Assembly (NCBI GenBank): GCA_018376855.1
Contig: JAHAAN010000043.1
Span: 1-13,374 of the forward strand
Length of the DNA stretch: 13,374 nt
Direction of reading: 5' to 3'
Source: Clostridiales bacterium
GTDB lineage: Bacteria > Bacillota > Clostridia > Christensenellales > QALW01
How positions within the stretch are numbered: the stretch's first letter is position 1; each line of letters starts with the position of its first letter. The notes under the pieces are model-generated. The model had not been told where the DNA came from. It made no database searches and saw nothing but the letters and a program-made list of their open reading frames with translations. Shown in pieces: positions 1 through 7,060 of this stretch. A program made the translations under genes and the position numbers.

Positions 1-2
1 CT

Positions 3-674
3 TTCTACAACAATATCTCCTTCGGTGTGGAGAATGCCACCATGGAACAAGTGATTGAAGCTGCCAAGATAGCCAATGCACACGATTTCATCATGGCAAG
101 CGAAAACGGTTACGACACCATGATTGGCGATCGTGGCGGTAAGCTTTCGGGCGGTCAGCGGCGAAGGATTGATATTGCGCGCGCGCTTCTGCACGAGCCG
201 AAAATTTTGATCCTCGACGAGCCGACGACCGGGCTTGACCCGCAAACGCGGAGAAAGCTTTGGAATGTTGTGGCGCAGCTGCGCAGGGATGCGAACATGA
301 CGGTGTTTCTCACCACTCATTATATGGAGGAAGCGGCGGACGCCGACTATGTGGTGATTCTTGACAGCGGAAGGATCGCTGCCGAGGGAACGCCGCTGCA
401 GCTGAAGAATGCCTATACCGGCGATTTTATTACCCTTTACGGCTTGAAGCAGGAACAGGTTGAGCAGCTTGGCAGACCTTATGAGGAGCTGCGCGGCGCT
501 TACCGTGCGGCGGTTCCGAATACGGCGGCCGCAACAAGGCTGATCTTGGAGCATGCGGAAATTTTTCAGGATTACGAGATCACAAAGGGCGGGATGGACG
601 ATGTCTTTCTTGCTGTAACGGGGAAATCGCTTGAAGGCGGCTTGCCGCAACATAAAGGAGGGGAAAAAGAATGA
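3..674 (+). CDS. ABC exporter ATPase, DrrA-like, 5'-partial and apparently chimeric
   Basis: The reading frame is open from position 3, so the gene starts outside the window; the GTG at 27 is internal. From the signature motif onward it is a DrrA/ABC-2-type ATPase that would power the permease at 671-1570: LSGGQ (nt 144-158), Walker B and D-loop ILILDEPTTGLDP, and the H-loop in LTTHYMEEAADADYVV. It ends with the extended C-terminal region typical of drug exporters. Walker A lies off the window. The first ~50 codons do not fit this family: NNISFGVENAT, ANAHDFIM and GYDTMIGDRGGKLSGGQ are hallmarks of MsbA/ABCB-type fused exporters, most like Bacteroidetes MsbA from memory. The switch falls around LSGGQ, where both families agree. 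The stop TGA (672-674) overlaps the next start. The ATPase call is very sure; whether the fusion is real or an assembly error cannot be told here. Confidence 0.85.
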   Translation, partial: FYNNISFGVENATMEQVIEAAKIANAHDFIMASENGYDTMIGDRGGKLSGGQRRRIDIARALLHEPKILILDEPTTGLDPQTRRKLWNVVAQLRRDANMTVFLTTHYMEEAADADYVVILDSGRIAAEGTPLQLKNAYTGDFITLYGLKQEQVEQLGRPYEELRGAYRAAVPNTAAATRLILEHAEIFQDYEITKGGMDDVFLAVTGKSLEGGLPQHKGGEKE

Positions 675-1570
675 ATATGCTTGGCGCATTGGTCAAACGC
701 AATACAAAACTGTTTTTTAAGGATAAGGGGATGTTTTTTACCTCGCTGATCACGCCGCTGATTCTGCTGGTGCTTTATGTTACCTTTTTGGGAAATGTAT
801 ATAAAAGCAGTTTTACGGAATCGCTTCCGCAGGGGTTTGCCGTTCCGGATGAAGTGATGAACGGGCTTGTAGCGGGGCAGCTGTTTTCGTCCCTGCTGGC
901 GGTCTGCTGTGTAACGGTTGCTTTTTGCTCTAATATGCTTATGGTGCAGGATAAAGTAACCGGAGCGAGAGGCGATCTGATGATTACGCCGGTAAAGCCC
1001 TCTGTGCTGGCGCTGAGCTATTATATCTCCGCGATGCTTGCCACGCTGCTGATTTGCCTCATCGCCGCAGGAGCGGGCTTGGCCTACCTTGCGTGTGTGG
1101 GCTGGTATCTCACCGCGGCGGATATATTTCTGATTTTGGCGGATATATTCCTGCTGGTCATGTTCGGCACTGCGCTTTCAAGCATCATCAATTTCTTTCT
1201 CTCCTCTCAGGGGCAGATCTCCGCGGTTGGAACGATCGTCAGCGCCGGATATGGCTTTATCTGCGGCGCCTATATGCCCATTTCCAATTTCAGCGCAGGG
1301 CTGCAGAAAGCGCTTTCCTTTCTGCCCGGAACTTACGGCACATCGCTTGTGCGCAATCATGCTATGCGCGGCGTGTTCGAGGAAATGTTAAGCATTGGGT
1401 TTCCGCCTGAGGTGGTTGAGGGCATTCAGAACGGTGTAGACTGTAATTTGTATTTCTTTGGAAGCAAGGTAGAGCTTGGAACGATGTATTTGATTTTGGG
1501 CGGCGCGGTTCTGGCGTTGGTGGCAGTGTATGTTCTGATAAACGGGCTGTTTGGCAAAAAGGCGAGATAG
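671..1570 (+). CDS. ABC-2 type permease (multidrug/antibiotic exporter family)
   Basis: This is the membrane half of the first exporter, 299 aa, a usual length for ABC2_membrane proteins of DrrB/YadH type. About six hydrophobic segments are visible, near residues 22-40, 68-92, 112-140, 147-173, 183-203 and 272-292. The N-terminal amphipathic stretch with KLFFKDKGMFF before the first helix, and the FLPGTYGTSLVRN region after the fifth, are typical of the family. The ATG at 671 is preceded by AGGAGG (656-661), and its start overlaps the stop of the upstream ATPase by four bases (ATGA), so the two are translationally coupled and should form one transporter. The substrate cannot be deduced; drug, peptide or lipid export are all possible. 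Confidence 0.9.
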   Translation: MNMLGALVKRNTKLFFKDKGMFFTSLITPLILLVLYVTFLGNVYKSSFTESLPQGFAVPDEVMNGLVAGQLFSSLLAVCCVTVAFCSNMLMVQDKVTGARGDLMITPVKPSVLALSYYISAMLATLLICLIAAGAGLAYLACVGWYLTAADIFLILADIFLLVMFGTALSSIINFFLSSQGQISAVGTIVSAGYGFICGAYMPISNFSAGLQKALSFLPGTYGTSLVRNHAMRGVFEEMLSIGFPPEVVEGIQNGVDCNLYFFGSKVELGTMYLILGGAVLALVAVYVLINGLFGKKAR

Positions 1571-1620
1571 GCCAGATTAGGTACGAACGAATGCGATATA
1601 AAAAATAAGGAGAGAGATTT

Positions 1621-2331
1621 ATGCTGAGGATCGAACATGTAACGAAGGTATACGGAGAGAAAAAGGCGGTGGACGATCTTTCCCTGCACATTCAGCCGGG
1701 GGAGATCTACGGCTTTATTGGCCATAACGGCGCGGGGAAGACTACCACGATCAAGGCTTGCTGCGGCATTCTGCAATTCGAGAGCGGCGAGATCTATGTC
1801 GACGGCCTTTCCGTTAAGGAAAAACCGTTGGAGTGCAAGGCAAAGCTTGCCTATATTCCGGATAACCCCGATCTGTATGAGTTTATGACGGGCATTCAGT
1901 TTCTGAATTTTGTTGCCGATATCTTTCGCGTAGGCGCGCAGGAGCGCGCGGAGCGCATTCGCAGATATGCCGACCAGTTCGAGCTTACGGCGGATCTTGC
2001 GCAGCCGATCAGCGCCTATTCTCACGGCATGAAGCAGAAGCTGGCGGTCATCTCCGCGCTGATCCATGCCCCGAAGCTTATTATTATGGACGAACCGTTC
2101 GTGGGGCTTGATCCCAAGGCTTCGCATCTGCTCAAGGAGCTTATGCGGGAGATCTGCAATCAGGGGGGCGCAATTTTCTTTTCCACCCATGTGCTGGAGG
2201 TGGCGGAAAAGCTGTGCGATAAGGTGGCTATCATTAAGGGCGGAAGGCTGATTAAATCGGGCACGATGGAGGAAGTCAAGGGAGATACCTCCCTTGAAAA
2301 TGTATTCCTTGAACTGGAGGCAGTGCAATGA
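1621..2331 (+). CDS. ABC transporter ATP-binding protein (BcrA/CcmA-like)
   Basis: A complete 236-aa ATPase. Walker A is GHNGAGKTT at residues 34-42, the signature is the variant SHGMKQK (134-140), Walker B is LIIMDEP (153-159) with the D-loop VGLDP, and the switch histidine is H190 in FFSTH. The Q-loop region reads YIPDNPDLYEF without a clear glutamine, which is common in this exporter branch. AAGGAG (1607-1612) lies 8 bases before the ATG. It follows the first permease by 50 bases with no visible terminator, so the four genes from 3 to 3923 are probably one transcript. Its stop overlaps the start of the following permease (ATGA at 2328-2331), which identifies that protein as its partner. 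Substrate unknown. Confidence 0.93.
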   Translation: MLRIEHVTKVYGEKKAVDDLSLHIQPGEIYGFIGHNGAGKTTTIKACCGILQFESGEIYVDGLSVKEKPLECKAKLAYIPDNPDLYEFMTGIQFLNFVADIFRVGAQERAERIRRYADQFELTADLAQPISAYSHGMKQKLAVISALIHAPKLIIMDEPFVGLDPKASHLLKELMREICNQGGAIFFSTHVLEVAEKLCDKVAIIKGGRLIKSGTMEEVKGDTSLENVFLELEAVQ

Positions 2332-3923
2332 CAAGAGCGCTTTTAAAAAAACAAATGCTGGAGGTTTTCTCTTGGCTGTATAGGGATCGCAAAAGCGGCA
2401 AAAACCGTTCTAAAAGCGGGCTGCTTGCATATGCGCTGCTTTACGCCGTGCTTTTCGGATTCTTGGGTTTTATTTTCTACGGCGTTGCCGAAGCGCTTTG
2501 CGAGCCGCTTGCGGCGGCAGGGCAAGGGTGGCTGTATTTTGCCATCATGGGGCTGTTGGCCACAGCCTTCGGTGTGTTCGGCAGCGTGTTCAATACCTTT
2601 GCGTCGCTTTATCAGGCTAAGGATAATGAGCTGCTTCTTTCTATGCCGGTCAGACCCTCGGGCATTCTGCTTGCCCGGCTGTTCGGTGTATATGTGATGG
2701 GGATGCTGTATGAGCTGATCGTGATGGTTCCGGCGCTGATCGCGTTTTTTATCTACGGCTCCGCAGGGGCCTTAGGTGTGATCTTCGCATTGTTGATTCC
2801 CTTGGCGCTTTCAGTGCTTGTGCTGACGCTTTCCTGCATTCTTGGCTGGGTGGTCGCGCTGGTGCACGGCAGGGTGAAAAACAAAAGCGTTGTTACGGTG
2901 GCGCTGTCGCTTATCTTTATTGCGGGATATTATTACTTGTACAGTCAGGCGTATTCCATTTTGCAGCGCATTCTTGAAAATCCGCAGGCAGTGGGGGATT
3001 CCATTAAAAGCATTCTTTTTCCCTTCTATCATATGGGGCTTGCTGCGCAGGGGAATGTGCTTTCCATGCTGATCTTTGCGGCAATGATAGCGGCGGCGTT
3101 CGGAATCGTTTACCTTGTGCTTTCCCGCAGCTTTTTAAAGCTTGCCACGGTGAACAGAGGCGCTGCAAAGGTTAAGTATAAAGAAAAAAAGGTAAAGTCG
3201 GCTTCGACGGACGCCGCGCTGCTGCGCAAGGAGTTTAGGCGTTTTATCGGCAGCCCGACGTATATGCTCAACTGCGGTCTTGGCGTTGTCATTATGTTGA
3301 TTGCCGCTGTCGCGCTGTTAATCAAGGGCAACGCGCTTTCGGAAATGCTGCATACGATTTTTGAGGGCTCGGAAAGCTTTGTTTACCTGATTTCCGCTGC
3401 GGCTGTGTGTATGCTTGCGGCAATGAACGATATAACCGCGCCGTCCGTATCGCTGGAGGGCAAAAATATTTGGCTTGTGCAGGCGTTTCCCGTAACCGGC
3501 TGGCAGGCGCTGAGGGCAAAGCTGCATTTGCATTTGCTCTTGACCTTGCCTCCTATGCTGGTGTTGGTCGCTGCGGTGGAGATCGTGATCAAGCCGCCGC
3601 TTATCTTTGCCGTGTTGATACCGCTCGTATCGGTGCTGTTCGTGCTTTTTATGGCGGAGTTAGGGCTGGCGCTGAATCTGAAATCGCCAAACCTTAAATG
3701 GACGAATGAAACGGTGCCCGTTAAGCAAAGCATGAGCGTTATGCTTGCGTTGTTTGGTGGCTGGGCGGCTGTGCTTGCGTTGGGTGCGCTCTATTTTGCC
3801 GTTGGCGAGACGGTCGGTGCGGCGCTTTATCTGCTGCTGTGCGGCATGCTTTTGGGGATTGCCGCGTTGCTTCTGTTTAGGTGGCTGAAAACAAAGGGGC
3901 AAAGAATCTTTGAAGCGTTATAG
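2328..3923 (+). CDS. Large ABC exporter permease, about 12 membrane segments
   Basis: A 531-aa polytopic membrane protein, coupled by a four-base overlap to the ATPase before it. Hydrophobic segments are seen near residues 32-54, 68-93, 114-144, 148-180, 186-208, 243-268, 315-333, 350-368, 402-422, 425-450, 470-492 and 495-518, so it looks like two six-helix halves in one chain. A basic cytoplasmic linker rich in lysine (about 278-305) separates them. The segment YQAKDNELLLSMPVRPSGIL (95-114) and the stretch NLKSPNLKWTNETVPVKQS are recurring features of putative clostridial ABC exporters paired with BcrA-like ATPases. Because the halves are fused, one permease with two ATPases would make the complete pump. 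The export substrate is not recognisable. Confidence 0.85.
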   Translation: MTRALLKKQMLEVFSWLYRDRKSGKNRSKSGLLAYALLYAVLFGFLGFIFYGVAEALCEPLAAAGQGWLYFAIMGLLATAFGVFGSVFNTFASLYQAKDNELLLSMPVRPSGILLARLFGVYVMGMLYELIVMVPALIAFFIYGSAGALGVIFALLIPLALSVLVLTLSCILGWVVALVHGRVKNKSVVTVALSLIFIAGYYYLYSQAYSILQRILENPQAVGDSIKSILFPFYHMGLAAQGNVLSMLIFAAMIAAAFGIVYLVLSRSFLKLATVNRGAAKVKYKEKKVKSASTDAALLRKEFRRFIGSPTYMLNCGLGVVIMLIAAVALLIKGNALSEMLHTIFEGSESFVYLISAAAVCMLAAMNDITAPSVSLEGKNIWLVQAFPVTGWQALRAKLHLHLLLTLPPMLVLVAAVEIVIKPPLIFAVLIPLVSVLFVLFMAELGLALNLKSPNLKWTNETVPVKQSMSVMLALFGGWAAVLALGALYFAVGETVGAALYLLLCGMLLGIAALLLFRWLKTKGQRIFEAL

Positions 3924-3995
3924 GTGAATGTGTCGGTAAACGTGAGAAGGCAATATCGCGGATCGGCAGCTTCGGGTTTAGGGGGATGTGTGTAA

Positions 3996-4402
3996 ATGAA
4001 TGTAGAGTACAAAACACAGAAGGATTTGCCCTGCGATCAGCTGTATCGGTTGTTTTTGGCAGTAGGCTGGGCAAAAGAGGATACAACGACGCAGGAGATG
4101 ATCGCTCATTTTAATATTGGGTTCATTCAACGTTTGTTTTTTCTGCGTGGATTGGCGAAGAATTAGTAGGATGCGTAAGGGTGTTGAGCGACTTGCATTT
4201 TCGCTCTGTGATATTGGATTTAGCTGTTATGCCTGCATTTCAACATAAGGGGATCGGGAAAGAGTTGGTGCGGAGATGCCGCAGCGCTTGCGAAAGCTCG
4301 GAATGGCTGGTGCAGACAGATGCGGCAAAGGGGTTTTACGAGAAAATCGGGTTTAAAGAAAGCAAAGATCACTTTCTCACAATTCCGTGTAAACGGTTTT
4401 AG
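3996..4402 (+). pseudogene. GNAT-family acetyltransferase broken by a -1 frameshift
   Basis: Two frames together make one short GNAT protein. The first begins at the ATG at 3996 (GGGGGA at 3981-3986 is a plausible ribosome site), reads MNVEYKTQKDLPCDQLYRLF and stops at the TAG at 4161. The second frame resumes at 4121 with VHSTFVFSAWIGEELVG and runs through the acetyl-CoA-binding motif LAVMPAFQHKGIGKELVRR (R/Q-x-x-G-x-G/A type) and the terminal GFYEKIGF to 4402. The switch maps to the GGG run at 4119-4121; one more G would restore an intact protein of about 135 aa, the normal length for this family. The cause is either a real recent mutation or a homopolymer sequencing error. Substrate unknown. 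It sits between the exporter operon and the GyrI-like gene. Confidence 0.85.
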
Positions 4403-4438
4403 GTTGTGAAGATTGCAGTTTTAAGGAGAAGCAGCTCT

Positions 4439-5071
4439 ATGGCTTTTGATTTTAAAAAGGAATATAAGGAATTTTACTTGCCTAAGGCTAAGCCGCAGCT
4501 TGTTGCCGTGCCGCCGATGAATTACATTGCCGTGCGCGGGCAAGGAGACCCGAATGAAGAAGGCGGCGCGTATAAAGCGGCGATCGGGGTTTTGTATGCC
4601 GTTGCCTACACCATTAAAATGAGCAAGCTGGGAGATCATCGAATCGAGGGCTATTTTGATTTTGTTGTGCCGCCGCTGGAAGGGTTTTGGCGGCAGGAGG
4701 GCATTGAAGGCGTGGATTATTCCAATAAAGCGGCTTTTAGGTGGATCTCGGTCATCCGCCTTCCTGAGTTTGTAACGAAGGCAGATTTTGCGTGGGGTAT
4801 TTCAGAGGCAGCCGAAAAGAAAAAGCTTGATTGCTCAAAGGCGGAGTTTTTGACGGTCGACGAAGGCTTATGCGTGCAGATCATGCATGTCGGGCCTTAT
4901 GAAAACGAGCCGGAAACAGTGAAGATCATGGACGCTTACCTTGCCGAAAACGGCTTTGAAAACGATTTCTCCGGCAGCCGCCTGCATCACGAGATCTACC
5001 TTTCCGATGTAAGAAGAGTCGAACCCCAGAAATGGAAAACAGTTATTCGCCATCCGGCGAAGAAAAAATAA
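4439..5071 (+). CDS. GyrI-like small-molecule-binding domain protein
   Basis: A 210-aa soluble protein of the GyrI-like / SOUL-related ligand-binding superfamily (the COG4832-type stand-alone proteins). Features in order: an N-terminal MAFDFKKEYKEFY, the strand YIAVRGQGDPNE (29-40), an aromatic-rich central part with VVPPLEGFW, the strand VQIMHVGPYENEPETV (146-161), and the closing HHEIYLSDVRR. Such domains bind hydrophobic or drug-like small molecules, either as sensors or as hydrolases; no DNA-binding part is present here. The start was placed at the ATG at 4439 rather than the upstream in-frame GTG at 4406, because AAGGAG (4423-4428) lies 10 bases before it and family members begin at this MAFD. 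It stands close to drug exporters, but a functional link is only a guess. Confidence 0.88.
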   Translation: MAFDFKKEYKEFYLPKAKPQLVAVPPMNYIAVRGQGDPNEEGGAYKAAIGVLYAVAYTIKMSKLGDHRIEGYFDFVVPPLEGFWRQEGIEGVDYSNKAAFRWISVIRLPEFVTKADFAWGISEAAEKKKLDCSKAEFLTVDEGLCVQIMHVGPYENEPETVKIMDAYLAENGFENDFSGSRLHHEIYLSDVRRVEPQKWKTVIRHPAKKK

Positions 5072-5175
5072 CATATAAATATAATATCAAAATGATTGAC
5101 CATATTGGCGAAAACCGCATTTTGGTACGGCGAAAATGAAATTTTGGAAAGAAATACAACGCTTTTTGCAAGGCT

Positions 5176-5205
5176 TTGTTAAGGTCGGCATAGAATGGTT
5201 ATAAT
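5176..5205 (+). promoter_or_regulatory. Putative sigma-A promoter for fucO
   Basis: TTGTTA (5176-5181) and a perfect TATAAT (5200-5205) are separated by 18 bases. Transcription would start near 5212 and leave a leader of about 125 bases before the fucO ATG. Confidence 0.6.
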
Positions 5206-5246
5206 AATGCAAAACAGTTGTTTGCTGTTTAAAGAAGAAGGCAGAG

Positions 5247-5313
5247 TTTGCAAGGCTTCGGTTTTGCGGATTTCACACAATAAAAACCGGCTTAAAATTC
5301 AAAGCTTTGCAAA
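5247..5313 (+). promoter_or_regulatory. Predicted structured leader (long hairpin) before fucO
   Basis: TTTGCAAGGCTT (5247-5258) can pair with AAGCTTTGCAAA (5302-5313) over all 12 positions in RNA, with one G:U pair. Directly inside, CGGTTTT (5259-5265) pairs with AAAACCG (5283-5289), leaving a 17-nt loop and a 12-nt bulge on the 3' side. No U-tract follows, so it is not a simple terminator; the structure ends 13 bases before the AAAGAGG ribosome site. It could be a protein-binding operator, an mRNA-stabilising structure or a translational control element. I do not recognise a known riboswitch class. Confidence 0.45.
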
Positions 5314-5338
5314 ACGAAGATTTTAGAAAGAGGTTATT

Positions 5339-6484
5339 ATGAACAAGTTTATGCTTAATGAAACATCCTATCACGGGGCAGGCGCAATTACTGCCATTTC
5401 GGAGGAAATCAAAAGCCGCGGTTTTAAAAAGGCTTTTGTTGCTTCCGATCCGGATCTGATCCGTTTCGGCGTAACAGCAAAGGTAACGGAACTGCTGGAC
5501 AAGGCCGGCATTCCTTATAGTGTTTATTCCGACATTAAACCCAATCCTACGATTCAAAATGTGCAAAATGGCGTGAAGGCTTTTCGCGAATCCGGAGCAG
5601 ACTGCATTGTTGCGATCGGTGGTGGTTCCTCTATGGATACCTCAAAGGCGATCGGCATCATTATTGCCAACCCGGAGTTTGAAGACGTTCGATCGCTTGA
5701 AGGCGTGGCGCCCACGAAAAAGCCTTGCGTACCGATTATTGCCGTTCCTACAACGGCAGGCACCGCTGCAGAGGTTACGATCAATTATGTTATTACCGAT
5801 GTGGAAAGAAAGCGCAAGTTTGTCTGCGTGGATGCGCATGATATTCCCGTTGTTGCCGTTGTTGATCCTGATATGATGGCGTCTATGCCCGCAGCGCTTA
5901 CTGCAGCTACCGGCATGGATGCGCTGACGCATGCAATCGAGGGCTATATCACCAAGGGCGCATGGGAGCTTTCCGATATGTTTCATCTTAAAGCGATCGA
6001 GATTATTTCGCGTTCTCTGCGCGGCGCGGTTGCCAATACGCAGGAAGGCAGAGAAGGCATGGCGCTGGGGCAGTATATCGCAGGCATGGGATTTTCCAAT
6101 GTGGGTCTCGGCGTGGATCATTCTATGGCGCATACGCTTTCGGCATACTACGATATGCCGCACGGCAAAGCCTGCGCAGTGCTGCTTCCAGCGGTGATGG
6201 AATATAATGCGCCCTATACCGGAGAAAAATACCGTGAAATCGCCCGTGCTATGGGTGTTCGGGGTGTGGATGGCATGACTCAGGAGCAGTACCGCAAAGC
6301 GGCGGTGGAGGCCGTTCGGCAGCTCTCCGAGGATGTGGGGATCCGTTCCACACTCAAAGGAATCGTTCAGCCGGAGGACCTGCATCAAATGTCCGTTGAC
6401 GCCTATGCGGATGCGTGCAGGCCGGGAAATCCGCGTGAAACCAGCGTAAAAGAGATTGAAGAGCTGTATCGCAGCTTGATGTAA
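5339..6484 (+). CDS. fucO: Lactaldehyde reductase (iron-containing alcohol dehydrogenase)
   Basis: A 381-aa group III Fe-dependent alcohol dehydrogenase that follows E. coli FucO closely along its whole length, including NPEFEDVRSLEG, AVPTTAGTAAEVTINYVITD, KFVCVDAHDIP, DALTHAIEGYITKGAW and ALGQYIAGMGFSNVGLG. FucO reduces L-lactaldehyde to 1,2-propanediol with NADH during fucose or rhamnose fermentation. The dinucleotide loop GGGSSMD is at 94-100, and D37 matches the aspartate linked to NAD preference. The four metal ligands are all present as D194, H198, H261 and H275, a constant -2 offset from the E. coli residues as I remember them. AAAGAGG (5327-5333) precedes the ATG. It has its own promoter and terminator and no fucose or rhamnose genes beside it here. 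A broader diol/aldehyde substrate range is possible. Confidence 0.9.
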   Translation: MNKFMLNETSYHGAGAITAISEEIKSRGFKKAFVASDPDLIRFGVTAKVTELLDKAGIPYSVYSDIKPNPTIQNVQNGVKAFRESGADCIVAIGGGSSMDTSKAIGIIIANPEFEDVRSLEGVAPTKKPCVPIIAVPTTAGTAAEVTINYVITDVERKRKFVCVDAHDIPVVAVVDPDMMASMPAALTAATGMDALTHAIEGYITKGAWELSDMFHLKAIEIISRSLRGAVANTQEGREGMALGQYIAGMGFSNVGLGVDHSMAHTLSAYYDMPHGKACAVLLPAVMEYNAPYTGEKYREIARAMGVRGVDGMTQEQYRKAAVEAVRQLSEDVGIRSTLKGIVQPEDLHQMSVDAYADACRPGNPRETSVKEIEELYRSLM

Positions 6485-6497
6485 GAGGCAAAAGTAG

Positions 6498-6530
6498 ATG
6501 CGTATGGGCTTCCATGCGCATTTTGTATTG
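6498..6530 (+). terminator. Rho-independent terminator after fucO
   Basis: ATGCGTATGG (6498-6507) pairs with CCATGCGCAT (6512-6521) over 10 positions with one G:U pair and a GCTT loop, followed by a T-rich run. It lies 13 bases after the fucO stop. Confidence 0.75.
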
Positions 6531-6540
6531 TATCGGGAAT

Positions 6541-6935
6541 AAACCCTCGGTTCTACCGGGGGAGTGAAAAAAAGCTTTAATAAAAATAAAGAGGGCAAGC
6601 TGCAAGCAAACCCCAAAATTGAAAAAGGTTAAACTAAAATGATAAAGGTTTGGCGATCACATGACCAAAGCACCGGAAGATAAAATCAGTAAAAGATGAT
6701 AAGAGAGATGAGATCAAAAGCACGGCTCATTCAAAGTACAGATATCAATATCACATCGTGCTTGCTTCGAAGTACAGAAGAAAAGCAGTATACGGAAAGC
6801 TGTGAAAGGACATCAGGGAAAATATTAAGGAAGCTGTGTGAACAGAAAGGAGCAGAGATTATCGGGGCAGAAGTGTGTCCCGATTATATCCGTAAGTTAG
6901 TGAGCGTGCCGTCATGTTTGCCATACAGCATATGA
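6541..6935 (+). mobile_element. Degenerate IS200/IS605-family element (left part only)
   Basis: The left boundary is suggested by a hairpin, CCCTCGG (6544-6550) with CCGGGGG (6556-6562), loop TTCTA and one G:U pair. This is the kind of imperfect subterminal hairpin that IS200-type transposases bind as single-stranded DNA. A long untranslated leader then precedes the decayed transposase start at 6708, as is normal in IS200-like elements. Recognisable transposase sequence ends near 6911 and the right half is missing, so it is an immobile relic. The exact ends are uncertain. Confidence 0.65.
6708..6911 (+). pseudogene. IS200-like transposase TnpA remnant
   Basis: Fragments of a Y1 transposase appear in two frames. 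Around 6725-6802 one frame reads AHSKYRYQYHIVLASKYRRK followed by AVYGKL and then an in-frame TGA at 6803. After a frameshift near 6815-6822 another frame reads KILRKLCEQKGAEIIGAEVC followed by PDYIRKLVSVP. Intact members of this group carry HIH in PDHIHMLVS, the HUH metal-binding pair; here it has become YIR, so the active site is lost, and the C-terminal part with the catalytic tyrosine is absent. The copy is plainly dead. It lies between the fucO terminator and the truncated phoU, and is the most likely agent of the local rearrangement. Confidence 0.8.
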
Positions 6936-7060
6936 GGAGAGACTGTCAAGGAGCATCTGTAGGATGCAGCGTAGCAGTTTCTTGACTGCCTCGATTCATG
7001 TGCCGTTTTAACTTGTTGGTGATGGATATATGCCGGTAATTATATATTTGTAGTATTTAG
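6936..7060. other. Non-coding stretch with small dyads between IS relic and phoU fragment
   Basis: No gene is visible. GTCAAG (6945-6950) and CTTGAC (6981-6986) form an outer dyad that encloses GCATC/GATGC (6953-6957 and 6963-6967), and GCAGT/ACTGC (6974-6978 and 6985-6989) offers an alternative hairpin. It may be leftover mobile-element end sequence. I do not recognise it. Confidence 0.4.

Noticed and set aside
27..29. GTG as the start of the first ATPase
   Set aside because: The frame is open and family-like upstream to position 3 (YNNISFG), and an ATPase without Walker A would make no sense.
1426..2334. 302-codon open frame on the minus strand
   Set aside because: It lies antisense to the ATPase at 1621-2331 with its Walker and signature motifs, and its own translation has no domain-like pattern.
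6544..6562. CCCTCGG/CCGGGGG hairpin as a second fucO terminator
   Set aside because: It is followed by A-rich rather than T-rich sequence on the plus strand and fits better as the left-end hairpin of the IS200-type relic.
5642..6616. 324-codon open frame on the minus strand
   Set aside because: Antisense shadow of fucO; the plus strand shows all FucO metal ligands, and the minus translation is rich in Arg, His and Cys without motifs.
6696..6935. 79-codon open frame as a novel small protein
   Set aside because: Only its second half resembles anything, and that is the IS200 transposase in a shifted frame; the first half is an out-of-frame reading of the same decayed gene.
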